A stretch of DNA of 64,000 nt, from positions 31,725 through 95,724 of the forward strand of contig JAKLEA010000024.1 of the NCBI GenBank assembly GCA_022711755.1. The letters are read 5' to 3'. Under the pieces are notes generated by a model. That model was not told where the DNA came from, searched no databases, and saw only the letters and a list, made by a program, of their open reading frames with translations. Both the position numbers and the translations under genes were made by a program. Positions 41,729 to 50,308 of the stretch are shown in pieces; position 1 is the first letter of the stretch; every line of letters starts with the position of its first letter. The DNA comes from Planctomycetota bacterium (GTDB lineage Bacteria; Planctomycetota; Brocadiia; SM23-32; JAKLEA01).

Positions 41729-44707
41729 TCACCTGGATGATTGCTCAATCATCCGGATGTCGGCGTATTCCTCGTCCTTATTCCGATATGACGCGTCAAG
41801 CGCGATCGCGGCGTCCGGAGCGAGCGCAAACCAGCTTTTCAGCGTTTCCGGCGGGATGCGTTTCGCGGCGGGTGCGTTGACCGCCCATAACCTGCCGTTC
41901 TCATCGTGTTCCGGCGCGCTGACGAACCACATGCCTATCCTGCTTTTCATGGCGTCAGGAAGTTCGCCGGGTACGGTCCCCTGATCAAACAGCAGCGCAA
42001 GAGACGGCGCGATGCGCAGATTGGGGGCGTCAACGCGCGCGAGCATATCGGCAAGCTCTCCAGGATTGCTCGGACGCTTGATCGCCTGCCTGAGGTGAAC
42101 GGTAACATCCACCGACGCCGCTTTGTCGCATATGGTTTTCAAGGTCCCGGCGAACGAATCCCATGTGTCCTCGTTCGAAATGTTGTTCTCCGGTGTGCGG
42201 TGAAGGGACAGGATCAGGTCTCGCGCGCCGATCATCGGCATCTTTGCAATGATTCCGTCAATGACCGCCATGCTTGATTCGTATTCGACCGGATCATTCC
42301 CGACAAGGCGAAGATCAGGATAAAGATTCAGCCCCGAAGTCAGGTCCGCGCAGACGCGCAGCCCTTGCCGGGCGATCCATCCCGATTCGCGCTTCAACTG
42401 TTCCACATCGCGCATGCGCAGATAATTCCAATCAACCACCACCCCGTCAAAATGCTCGAAGAAAGTCGGGCGCAGCAGGATTTCCTCCTGGATACTGCGG
42501 TTGCCTCGCAGGGGCAGGAGACGCCCCCGCGGCCCCGGCGACGGCGGCATGTGGGGGATTTCCTCCACGCTCTCCTCGCGGACTTTGACGCGGAATATCC
42601 TGACGTCGCCTCCAGCAATAATTGTTTCGGAACTCTTTCCGACTTCCGCGTTCTCAAATCCCTCCGGCAGGAAGCCGACAGCGTTTTTCTCGGACTGATC
42701 GAGCGGAATTTCCACCGCGGACTCGATCTCGCCGCAGAGAGAAACGAGCTTGAACGGCTTTGGGGCAAGGGCGTCGTTCGAGATCAGCAGGCTGTATTCG
42801 CCCCGGCCTTTCCTGCATGTAATCATATTCAACCCGTCGCCGGCATCGAACAGCTTCTGGCTTCGCAAGACCGCGTCCAGCGCGGCGCGAACGTGCCTCA
42901 GCAACGGGTACGGTTTGGGAAGAGGCTGGTCGGTCCTGCTCTGAACGTGGTCTTGAACTACCCGCGCCGAGGGAATCCCGAACGGGCTTGCAAGCGCGAG
43001 AACGCTCCCCTTGCCAAGCTTAGATTCGACGACGGATGGCGCGCCGCCAATCCTCTCCAGAACGCGCGCATGCGGAGGCAGGCTCAATTCGCTCAACTCG
43101 AACGAAAATTCCTCGCCAAGTCCGGCGCACTCATCCGGCCCGAATGAGCGAATGCCCGCATCAGCCTTCAGTCCGGCCAGGCCGTCGGCAAATTTCGACA
43201 GATTCCCGGCGGTGATGACGAGGTATCCGCCATTCTCGACGTAAGCGGACAGCTTGTCGCGCAACTCCTCCCCGCCTGAAAGCTCACCGCCGAGAATCAG
43301 TACCGGGTAGCGCCTCAGTAGCCAGCCCGGCGAGTCGCTGAGCAGGCAGTCGGCAATATCACCGTATGGCGTGGGCGCAATGAAACCGCGTTCGTCGTGG
43401 TAATATGACGAATCCTGGTATCCGGGATAAAGCATGTCCAGCACGCCATCGGTCAGGTAATCGCCAGGGCCGTAGGGGACGTTCCCCCACACGCGATAGA
43501 CAAGGTCGGTGTAGAGATGTCGCGGGAATGACCAGCCGGAATGGAAATCAAGCATTACTGCCGCCGGGGTCATCATCACGCCCGGCTGTCCGTTCTCGAG
43601 CACCCACCTGTTTGCGGCCTGTTGAATTCTGCCGATGGGGCTGAGCGCCTCGCCGTCGAACCAACTGCTCTCGAATCCGGCGAATACGCAGTTGTAGAAG
43701 ACGTGGCTGTACATTAGCCGCTTCAACAGGTTCAGGCTCGTGCCCTTCGTCGGGCCGTGGTCAGGGCCGGTCGCGCCATAGGTCTTGTAACCCCAGCGGT
43801 TGAAGACGGAGGCGTTGCCGAACCACGGCGCGCCGTATTGCTTGCCCGCGCCGCGTATAAAGGAGTAGTAGACCTGTCCGTTGGGAAGCCCCTGCGCCGT
43901 CTCGGCGCCGATGGTCGCGTAGACGCCGTCCTTGAGAAGATAGTGCCCGAAGTTCAGCGATACGAGCACGGAGAGCCTGTTGCCAAGCTCGTTACCCATG
44001 CGCTCGAAGTGGCGCTGGAAGTTCAGGTAATTCTCGAAGCGATCCCCCGGGATCGGGAACATCTGGTTCGCGTAGCCGCCGATGTAGCGCCCGTCCTGTT
44101 CGCCTATGTCCATGCCCAGCCAGCGCTCGCCGAGCTTGTCTTCGAGCATTCGGAACGCGTCTGCCGGCGGCTTGTACTGCTGCCAGTATCCGCCGGGGCC
44201 TGAGCCGGGCACGTACCCCCAGAGATCAAACAGATACAACCCGCGCCGCTTGACCTCGTCGGCAAGATCGCCCAGATTGTCGGCGAAGATAATCGGATAC
44301 GAGGGCCAGAGCACGTTGCCGAGCTCGTGGGTCTTCGTGTATTTGTCAATCTCCTCGACGTAGCCGACGATGCGGTTGCCGTCCATGCCGAAACCGCGCA
44401 GGCTTGTGAACTGTGTGCGGTTGCCGAATGTCTCCCATGAAGGCGGCTTCACGTAACGGCGAGCGTAGTCCGGATGCTCGCGCGGGTCCATGAGACGGGC
44501 GTAAAGTCTGCGTCCTTCCGCGGTTGTTGTGGAGTTGCCCGCGTCCGATGCGCCGGCGCTTGTCGCTGCGCGGGAGGCGGGAGCATCCTTTCCGGAAACG
44601 TTTCCGGAACTTGAGCAGGAGAGAACGGTTGCCGCGATGGAGATTATTGTCGGCATGATGACGCCCCTGAAAAGTCTGGAGACTGTTTTGCGGTTGTTTC
44701 TGTTCAT
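41729..44707 (-). CDS. Large lipoprotein, glycoside-hydrolase-like
   Basis: Envelope lipoprotein of 992 residues with lipobox 'TVLSC' (Cys31 from the first Met; a Met at residue 18 with AGGGG upstream is an alternative start). A TIM-barrel-like N-terminal region ('LADEVKRRGLYLFDLWGYVPG', residues about 140-170, shown in part) precedes a GATase1/beta-galactosidase-trimerisation-like Rossmann domain ('LRDKLSAYVENGGYLVITAG', about 490-600), then beta-sandwich material and a C-terminal domain with 'LILSLHRTPENNISNEDTWD'. The first two parts resemble GH42-like architecture, but the catalytic Glu pair is not certain. Function unknown; a role in glycan breakdown is inferred from the layout. It has no close co-directional neighbour. 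Confidence 0.7.
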   Translation of the reverse strand: MNRNNRKTVSRLFRGVIMPTIISIAATVLSCSSSGNVSGKDAPASRAATSAGASDAGNSTTTAEGRRLYARLMDPREHPDYARRYVKPPSWETFGNRTQFTSLRGFGMDGNRIVGYVEEIDKYTKTHELGNVLWPSYPIIFADNLGDLADEVKRRGLYLFDLWGYVPGSGPGGYWQQYKPPADAFRMLEDKLGERWLGMDIGEQDGRYIGGYANQMFPIPGDRFENYLNFQRHFERMGNELGNRLSVLVSLNFGHYLLKDGVYATIGAETAQGLPNGQVYYSFIRGAGKQYGAPWFGNASVFNRWGYKTYGATGPDHGPTKGTSLNLLKRLMYSHVFYNCVFAGFESSWFDGEALSPIGRIQQAANRWVLENGQPGVMMTPAAVMLDFHSGWSFPRHLYTDLVYRVWGNVPYGPGDYLTDGVLDMLYPGYQDSSYYHDERGFIAPTPYGDIADCLLSDSPGWLLRRYPVLILGGELSGGEELRDKLSAYVENGGYLVITAGNLSKFADGLAGLKADAGIRSFGPDECAGLGEEFSFELSELSLPPHARVLERIGGAPSVVESKLGKGSVLALASPFGIPSARVVQDHVQSRTDQPLPKPYPLLRHVRAALDAVLRSQKLFDAGDGLNMITCRKGRGEYSLLISNDALAPKPFKLVSLCGEIESAVEIPLDQSEKNAVGFLPEGFENAEVGKSSETIIAGGDVRIFRVKVREESVEEIPHMPPSPGPRGRLLPLRGNRSIQEEILLRPTFFEHFDGVVVDWNYLRMRDVEQLKRESGWIARQGLRVCADLTSGLNLYPDLRLVGNDPVEYESSMAVIDGIIAKMPMIGARDLILSLHRTPENNISNEDTWDSFAGTLKTICDKAASVDVTVHLRQAIKRPSNPGELADMLARVDAPNLRIAPSLALLFDQGTVPGELPDAMKSRIGMWFVSAPEHDENGRLWAVNAPAAKRIPPETLKSWFALAPDAAIALDASYRNKDEEYADIRMIEQSSR

Positions 44708-44861
44708 TGGGACAACATGATAACTGCTCGCGCAGCGCGTTCAATGCCGATGCGCTCCCCGTGTTGTGCCGCGCGCCGCGTTCTGCTACAGTTCCGTCCT
44801 GCGCAACGGCCCCCGCCCCGGGCGCGCCTGCGCCGAACGTTTTTCGAAGGGAATCCCTTTC

Positions 44862-45713
44862 ATGCCATTCGTTCCCATGTCGCAACTGCTGAACGCCGCA
44901 ATCGCCGGCGGTTACGCCGTCCCGTCATTCGCCGTCTGGAATCTTGAGACGACCAAGCTCGTTCTTTCCGTAGCGGAGCGGATGAAGGCCCCAATAATCC
45001 TCATGAGCGCGCCGGCGGAGTTCTCCGTCCTGCCGCCTGAAGACCTTGGCCCGGCCTCTTACGCGCTTATGAAGCGTTTCAACGTCGTCGCAGCGTTGCA
45101 CCTTGACCACGGCGACTCACTGGACATCGTCTCCGACTGCCTGGACGCGGGCTACACGTCCGTGATGCTCGATTTCTCCGCCCGCCCGTTCGAGGAAAAC
45201 GCCGGGGCGTTGAAGAAGGTTGTCGAGATGGCGCGCCCGCGCGGAGTCACCGTCGAGGGCGAGATCGGCAAGGTGGGACGCGCCGACGACGCCACCCGCG
45301 AGGGCGTAAAGGAGTCCACGCTGACCGAGCCTGCGGACGCGGTTGAATTCGTCCGCCGCACCGGTGTTGACACGCTGGCCGTCTCGATAGGCAACGCCCA
45401 CGGAAAATATTCAAAGCTGCCGAAACTCGATTTCGACAGGCTTGGGAAGATATACGCCGCGACGCGCATCCCGCTCGTTCTGCACGGGGGATCGGGGACA
45501 CCCCCGGAGGACTTGCGCCGCGCCATTTCGCTGGGCATCGCCAAGGTGAACGTGGCGACGGACCTTGTAACGCCGGTGCGGGAGTCGCTGCTGGCCCAAT
45601 GGAAGGAACGGAGCGACTACTGGACGCCGCTGGCTATGGGAAAGGCAGTCAAGACGATGGTACCGGCGGTGGAGAAATGGATTCGCCAACTCGGGGCCGA
45701 GGGGCGGGCGTAG
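44862..45713 (+). CDS. Class II ketose-bisphosphate aldolase (FbaA/GatY/KbaY family)
   Basis: Cytoplasmic zinc aldolase of 283 residues; it cleaves fructose- or tagatose-1,6-bisphosphate to triose phosphates. The ATG at 44862 has an AAGGGA ribosome binding region and gives the family start 'MPFVPMSQLLNAAIAGGYAV'. Conserved features: catalytic Asp82 and zinc His83 in 'HLDHGDS', zinc-binding residues in 'SIGNAHGKY' and 'LHGGSGTP', and phosphate-binding 'VNVATDL'. All catalytic residues are present. Whether it prefers fructose or tagatose bisphosphate cannot be told. It stands alone, divergent from the large lipoprotein gene. Confidence 0.93.
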   Translation: MPFVPMSQLLNAAIAGGYAVPSFAVWNLETTKLVLSVAERMKAPIILMSAPAEFSVLPPEDLGPASYALMKRFNVVAALHLDHGDSLDIVSDCLDAGYTSVMLDFSARPFEENAGALKKVVEMARPRGVTVEGEIGKVGRADDATREGVKESTLTEPADAVEFVRRTGVDTLAVSIGNAHGKYSKLPKLDFDRLGKIYAATRIPLVLHGGSGTPPEDLRRAISLGIAKVNVATDLVTPVRESLLAQWKERSDYWTPLAMGKAVKTMVPAVEKWIRQLGAEGRA

Positions 45714-45812
45714 GCTGGTTTGAGCGACGCGCGAATCGCCTTTGCGCCAATCTGCCGCAATCTACAGGCGAGTAGGAGACCTTCGGCAGACTCAAACTGC
45801 CGGTATTATTCA

Positions 45813-45851
45813 TTGACAAGCGGAAGGGGAATGAGGTATATGATAACCTCA
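45813..45851 (+). promoter_or_regulatory. Sigma-70-like promoter with an overlapping inverted repeat (possible operator)
   Basis: Perfect TTGACA (45813-45818), 18 bases, TATATG (45837-45842) before the PEP-CTERM gene at 45935. An inverted repeat TGAGGT (45832-45837) / ACCTCA (45846-45851) spans the -10 element, a suitable position for a repressor. Confidence 0.55.
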
Positions 45852-45934
45852 CGTAATAAATCAGTGTCAATTCTTGCCCTGCCGGGCGACCGGGTTGGGG
45901 CGCTTTCGAACAGCTTTTGGGGAGGTTTTCGAAA

Positions 45935-46567
45935 ATGAAGTGCGCATGGATTGCCGTAGTCGCGTCAATGATGCTTTTTGTGTTTGCCGCAAGCCTTTCC
46001 GCCGCCGTGGCAATAATTCCGATAGCGGCAGATGCTGGTGACGGAACGGCCGTGGATATTGCCGGGGACTTGAATTACGACGCTGACTTGATAATGACTT
46101 TCGATATTAACTGCTTACTCGACTCGGCCACCGACCATCTGGAACAGGGCTTGATGGAGTTCGACATATCCTCGATTCCGGCGGGTTCGATCATCAATTC
46201 GGCGGACGTCACCCTTTTTGAAAGTGTTGGCGTGGGCGGCATGATCAGCATATACGGCTACATCGGTGACGGAGTCGTGACAGTCGGGGACGAACTGGCG
46301 AGCAACCATCTTGCAACGTTCATGCCCGGCGCTCTGACCACGGTGATAATCCCGCCGGCATTCCTCCAGGGGCTGGTCAACAATGGGGATTCCTACGCGG
46401 GCTTTGCCCTGAAACCGGGATCAGACGGTGATCTTTACATATTCTACGGCTACCCAATACTCCCCCCTGTCCTGACGATTGACTACACGCCCGTTCCGGA
46501 GCCTTCGACGGTCGGGCTGTTCGTTCTCGGCGGGATCGGTCTGGCGTTGTATCGCCGCAGGAAATAG
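45935..46567 (+). CDS. PEP-CTERM protein with DNRLRE-like domain
   Basis: Exported protein of 210 residues. The ATG at 45935 has GGGGAGG nine bases upstream and gives a signal peptide (hydrophobic 5-25, cleavage near 'SLSAA'). The middle is a DNRLRE-type beta-sandwich ('MEFDISSIPAGSIINSADVT'), and the C-terminus is a PEP-CTERM tail ('PVPEPSTVGLFVLGGIG' then YRRRK). Such proteins are released by an exosortase and often sit in the extracellular matrix. A terminator follows 30 bases after the stop, so it is monocistronic. Confidence 0.9.
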   Translation: MKCAWIAVVASMMLFVFAASLSAAVAIIPIAADAGDGTAVDIAGDLNYDADLIMTFDINCLLDSATDHLEQGLMEFDISSIPAGSIINSADVTLFESVGVGGMISIYGYIGDGVVTVGDELASNHLATFMPGALTTVIIPPAFLQGLVNNGDSYAGFALKPGSDGDLYIFYGYPILPPVLTIDYTPVPEPSTVGLFVLGGIGLALYRRRK

Positions 46568-46598
46568 CAGCAGGCGGTTTGAGCGAATAAACAGAAGG

Positions 46599-46645
46599 GA
46601 CAATCGGTCGTCTTCCGAACTGAGACGAGCGGTTGTCTCTTTTCG
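46599..46645 (+). terminator. Rho-independent terminator after the PEP-CTERM gene
   Basis: GACAATCGGTCGTCT (46599-46613) pairs with AGACGAGCGGTTGTC (46623-46637), 13 of 15 positions, and is followed by TCTTTTCG. Confidence 0.85.
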
Positions 46646-46808
46646 TTTTACTCATGAGCAAGGACGTTCACCTATCGGCAGTCATTCCTGATGGCCTTAT
46701 GGCTCTTGAACTGCCCCCTCTTCGGAAGTAGCATCTGCTCTCTGGAAGTTCTCCGTGCGGCATTTTCACCGACTTTCCAGCTTCCGTTCATTCTCGGAGG
46801 ACCGCGCC

Positions 46809-47858
46809 GTGACCAGTGAAATCAGATACGGCTTCATCGGATGGGGCGGCATCGCCGGAACCCATTCCAACTACCTGAAAAAAATCCCGGGCGTCAAGTT
46901 CGTCGCCGCGTGCGACATCCTCCCGGAGCGCCTCAAAGACTTTGCCGAAAAATTTGGAGTCCCGAAAGAGAACCTTTTCGAAGACTTCAACGAGATGGCG
47001 AAGATGAAGGACCTCGACGCCGTCAGCGTTTGCACGCCGAACAAGCTGCACAAGATGCCGACGATCGCCTGCCTCAAAGAGGGCAAACACGTCCTGGTCG
47101 AGAAGCCGATGGCCATGAACGCGAAGGACGCAGCAGCGATGGTCAAGGCGGCGGAGGAGTCCGGCAAGCTGCTCGTCATCGGCTTCCAGGAAAGGTTCGG
47201 CCCGGAAGCCCAGGCTCTGAAAGGCCTGATTGACAAGGGCATGCTGGGCAACTGCCTCTTCGCCCGCTGCACGGCACTGCGCCGGCGCGGCATACCGAGC
47301 TGGGGCGTTTTCGGGCAAAAGGAACTCCAGGGCGGCGGCCCGATGATTGACATCGGCGTCCACATCGTTGAATGCGCCCATTACCTGCTTGGCCGCCCGA
47401 AGCCCGTCAGCGCTTACGGCGCGACCTATACCTACCTGGGCAACAAAAAGCCCGAAGCACTCTCACCGTGGGGCGACTGGGACTACAAGACCTACACCGT
47501 CGAGGACCTGGCCATCGGCATGATCCGCTTCGAGAACGGCGCGACGCTCTCCATCGAGGCCAGCTTCGCCGCGCACATCGAGACATCGTCCACCAACATC
47601 ATCATCATGGGGGACAAGGGCGGCTGCAGCCTTCATCCCGCCAAGGTCTTCACCGACCAGCACGGCCTGATGTTCAACATGACGCCCGAACACATCAAGC
47701 AGCAGGACCACTTTGAGGTGAAGATGAACCACTTCATTGACTGCGTCCGCACAGGCAAGCCGTCCGACGCCCCGGGCATTGACGGCGTCGTCGTGCAGAA
47801 AATGCTGGACGGAATCTACGAAAGCGCCGAGAAAGGCCGCGAGGTAAAGATCAAATAG
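46809..47858 (+). CDS. Gfo/Idh/MocA-family NAD(P)-dependent oxidoreductase
   Basis: Cytoplasmic dehydrogenase of 349 residues. The GTG at 46809 has GGAGG about 9 bases before it; upstream open frame is not needed. Rossmann fold with the dinucleotide motif 'GFIGWGGIAGTH' (residues 7-18), the family motif 'EKPMAMNAKDA' with the conserved Lys, and 'DIGVHIVECAHYLLG' with catalytic Asp and His. Members oxidise or epimerise sugars and inositols. The substrate is unknown; the many carbohydrate-active genes in the window make a sugar likely. A terminator follows. Confidence 0.9.
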   Translation: MTSEIRYGFIGWGGIAGTHSNYLKKIPGVKFVAACDILPERLKDFAEKFGVPKENLFEDFNEMAKMKDLDAVSVCTPNKLHKMPTIACLKEGKHVLVEKPMAMNAKDAAAMVKAAEESGKLLVIGFQERFGPEAQALKGLIDKGMLGNCLFARCTALRRRGIPSWGVFGQKELQGGGPMIDIGVHIVECAHYLLGRPKPVSAYGATYTYLGNKKPEALSPWGDWDYKTYTVEDLAIGMIRFENGATLSIEASFAAHIETSSTNIIIMGDKGGCSLHPAKVFTDQHGLMFNMTPEHIKQQDHFEVKMNHFIDCVRTGKPSDAPGIDGVVVQKMLDGIYESAEKGREVKIK

Positions 47859-47893
47859 TTCGCGGTTGAATTGACGTCAGATGATGCTTTACG

Positions 47894-47934
47894 ACCGGCG
47901 GCGGGGCCGCGCGCTCCTCCGCCGGTTTTCATTT
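47894..47934 (+). terminator. Rho-independent terminator after the oxidoreductase gene
   Basis: ACCGGCGG (47894-47901) pairs perfectly with CCGCCGGT (47919-47926), followed by TTTCATTT. Confidence 0.8.
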
Positions 47935-47971
47935 CCGGCGCGTGACGCTTTGTTGCGCGGCGAATCAGATA

Positions 47972-48000
47972 TTGAAGCTGACATAACGAGGCATTATAAA
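47972..48000 (+). promoter_or_regulatory. Sigma-70-type promoter of the small coiled-coil protein gene
   Basis: TTGAAG (47972-47977), 17 bases, TATAAA (47995-48000) lie 80 bases before the ATG at 48080. Confidence 0.6.
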
Positions 48001-48079
48001 TGAATCAGGAATCCCGCCGACTGACGTGCCGGGCGAGGCGGGTCGAATCGAAAAATGGTTTCGCAGGGAGGAAGAAAAG

Positions 48080-48673
48080 ATGAAGGGGTCATTCAGATAC
48101 GCTGTCGCATTGGTCCTTCTTTGCGCGCTTTTGGGGATTGCCGCGCCCGGACGGGCAACGGCTCAGGAGGCGAAGAAGGCGAAAGCCGCCCCGAAGGTCG
48201 AGCGTCCTGACGACGCCGAGGAGGAGATTGTAAAATTCTACCGCGAGTTCGACCCGATGCGCATCGAGGAGCTTGATCGCATCAAACGGGAGAACCCGAA
48301 GGAAGCGGAAAATGTAATCGCGGAATGGCATCGCGAGATGAAGAAACTGGAGGAGATCAAGCGCGAGGCGCCGGAGGAATTCGCCCGCGTAAAGAAGGAG
48401 CGCAAGGCTGATAACGAGTGCTGGGAGATGGGGAAGCAACTGCGCGAGGAAAAGGACGAGGCGAAGAAAAAGGAGATCGAGGACGCGCTCAGGAAGAAAC
48501 TCGGCGATGTTCTGGACGCGCGGTTGAAACAGCAGCGCAGGGAAATCGAGGAGGTGAAGAAGCATCTTGCCGAGCTTGAAAAACGCGCCGAGAAGATGGA
48601 GAAAAACCGGGACAAGATGATCGAGCACAAGCTGAACCGGCTTGCGGGGGAGCAGGACGACCTTGAATGGTAG
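48080..48673 (+). CDS. Exported coiled-coil protein of unknown function
   Basis: Protein of 197 residues. The ATG at 48080 has GGGAGG eight bases before it and gives a signal peptide (hydrophobic 9-23, cleavage after 'ATAQ'). The mature protein is almost wholly charged helix ('EEIVKFYREFDPMRIEELDR', 'KKKEIEDALRKKLGDVLDAR'), a predicted coiled coil rich in Glu and Lys with no enzyme motif. It resembles the exported coiled-coil protein at 27856 in design but not clearly in sequence. Its own promoter and a convergent neighbour indicate a single-gene unit. Confidence 0.75.
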   Translation: MKGSFRYAVALVLLCALLGIAAPGRATAQEAKKAKAAPKVERPDDAEEEIVKFYREFDPMRIEELDRIKRENPKEAENVIAEWHREMKKLEEIKREAPEEFARVKKERKADNECWEMGKQLREEKDEAKKKEIEDALRKKLGDVLDARLKQQRREIEEVKKHLAELEKRAEKMEKNRDKMIEHKLNRLAGEQDDLEW

Positions 48674-48688
48674 ACCCCGGGTCCCGAA

Positions 48689-50299
48689 TCAAAATGAGAA
48701 CTTCCGCCGTAAAATCATAAACAGTAACATCGGGGCGAACGAACACGCCGCCAGCAGGATCGAAAACGAGGCGACGAGTTGATCCTGGCCGTAGTGATAC
48801 ATCGAGAATATGCGCATTGGCAGCGTTGACGCGCCCGGGGGCGAGATCAGCGTCGAGGCGTCAACCTCCCCCAGGCTCAACGCGAAACAGAGCGCGGCGG
48901 ACGCCGCGATTCCCGGCAGCAGGACGGGAAGCCCGATCTTCAGCAGGCTTCGCGCAAAGCCCAATCCGCTCAGACGCGCGGCGTTGAAGGCGTTGTCGCC
49001 GCATTGACGCCGGGCGACCGATAACAGCAGTACCGCCACGGGGGCGAAGCGCGCCGCCGACGCGACGCCGAGTATCCAGCGAGTGTCCGCAAGGGCTTGA
49101 AGCCCGGCGGCATTTATGATGCGCGCAAGCCCCAGCCCGGCCAGAAGCCCCGGGGCCACAAGCGAAACGCAGAGGGCGGAAAGTCCGGCGATGCCTGCGC
49201 CGCGAGAGCCGTTAGTGATCAGAACTGCGGCAGGAAGCGCGATTGCGCAGGCCGCGCAGCCCGCAAGCATGCTTGTAACCAGGGCTGGCGATGCCATGCG
49301 AACCGCCGGGATGAAATCCTTCATGCCACCCGCCGCCCGCGTCAGCGCATAAGCTGGGATTCCAATGGTGGTAATTGCAAGGGCGAGACACCATGCCATT
49401 GCAGCCCAGCGGAACATTCCGAGTTCATAGACGTGAACCTTCCGTTTGCCGGAGCCTTCCGACAACACTTTCCTGAAACCGAAAGCTACGGCAATCCCCC
49501 CCCCCGCTGCTGCGAACATGAGCGGCAGCGCTGATTCAGCCGCTCCCGCAAAGTCGTATTCCCCCGCCGCCCGGCTGAAGACCTCCAGTTGCAGAACGCT
49601 CAAACCCATCAGGCCGGGAACGTCGAAGTTCGACAGCGCCAGCATGAACGCGAGCAGGACGCCGGTCGCAATGCCGGGCAGCGCCAGCCTGCATGAAACA
49701 GCCGGTCCGCCGAACGCTCCCCGCATGAGCCTGCCGGCTGCTTCCTGGGATGGATCCGCGCGGCGGAATGATTCCGCCGCAATGATCGCAGCCAGCGGCG
49801 CGAACGGCATGGACAGCGCCCATCCGGCGGTCAGGAACTCGTTGGAGCCGGCGACGTAGGCCTCCAGAACGCCGCGCTTCGCCCCGCTCCCCAGAAGGCC
49901 CAGCCAGCTTATGCCGTGAATATGGGGGGGGATGACAAATGCAGGCAGCCAGAGGAATTGCCAGAAGCGTTTGCCGGGGACGTCCGTCTTCGTCACGAAG
50001 AACCCCGCGGGGATACCAAGCAGCGCCGAAAAGGCTGCGGCGATAAGCGCGACCTTCGCCCCATTGGCGAACAGCCGCAGCCTGTTCGGCCACGGGTTCC
50101 CAGCGGCTCGCCTGGGGACCGCCGCGGCCCGAACGCCCGTCGCGGAGTCGGAACCCGCGCCGCGTCCGACCGGCAGCCATGTCGCGCAGGCGATCAGCGG
50201 CGCAAGGCAAAGAACAAGGACAATCGTCCATCCCGCGATTCCGGACAAAACCCACGGATCGCTTCGCGCCGCGCGGATTTTAGCCAACGCTCCGGACAT
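48689..50299 (-). CDS. ABC transporter permease with two fused BPD domains (Fe3+/thiamine type)
   Basis: Inner-membrane protein of 536 residues with about 11-12 hydrophobic segments and two binding-protein-dependent permease units, as in FbpB/AfuB iron(III) or ThiP thiamine transporters. The EAA-type coupling loops are visible: 'EAAGRLMRGAFGG' and 'FNAARLSGLGFARSLLKIGL'. It is the last gene of a seven-gene run of housekeeping genes, with no substrate-binding protein or ATPase nearby, so its partners must be elsewhere. A C-run of ten bases (49496-49505) encodes Gly-Gly-Gly. Substrate unknown. Confidence 0.85.
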   Translation of the reverse strand: MSGALAKIRAARSDPWVLSGIAGWTIVLVLCLAPLIACATWLPVGRGAGSDSATGVRAAAVPRRAAGNPWPNRLRLFANGAKVALIAAAFSALLGIPAGFFVTKTDVPGKRFWQFLWLPAFVIPPHIHGISWLGLLGSGAKRGVLEAYVAGSNEFLTAGWALSMPFAPLAAIIAAESFRRADPSQEAAGRLMRGAFGGPAVSCRLALPGIATGVLLAFMLALSNFDVPGLMGLSVLQLEVFSRAAGEYDFAGAAESALPLMFAAAGGGIAVAFGFRKVLSEGSGKRKVHVYELGMFRWAAMAWCLALAITTIGIPAYALTRAAGGMKDFIPAVRMASPALVTSMLAGCAACAIALPAAVLITNGSRGAGIAGLSALCVSLVAPGLLAGLGLARIINAAGLQALADTRWILGVASAARFAPVAVLLLSVARRQCGDNAFNAARLSGLGFARSLLKIGLPVLLPGIAASAALCFALSLGEVDASTLISPPGASTLPMRIFSMYHYGQDQLVASFSILLAACSFAPMLLFMILRRKFSF

Positions 50300-50308
50300 G
50301 GCCTTAAA

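Noticed and set aside
45720..45938. Small plus-strand gene of 72 codons before the PEP-CTERM gene
   Set aside because: No ribosome binding site or recognizable motif; it covers the promoter with its inverted repeat.
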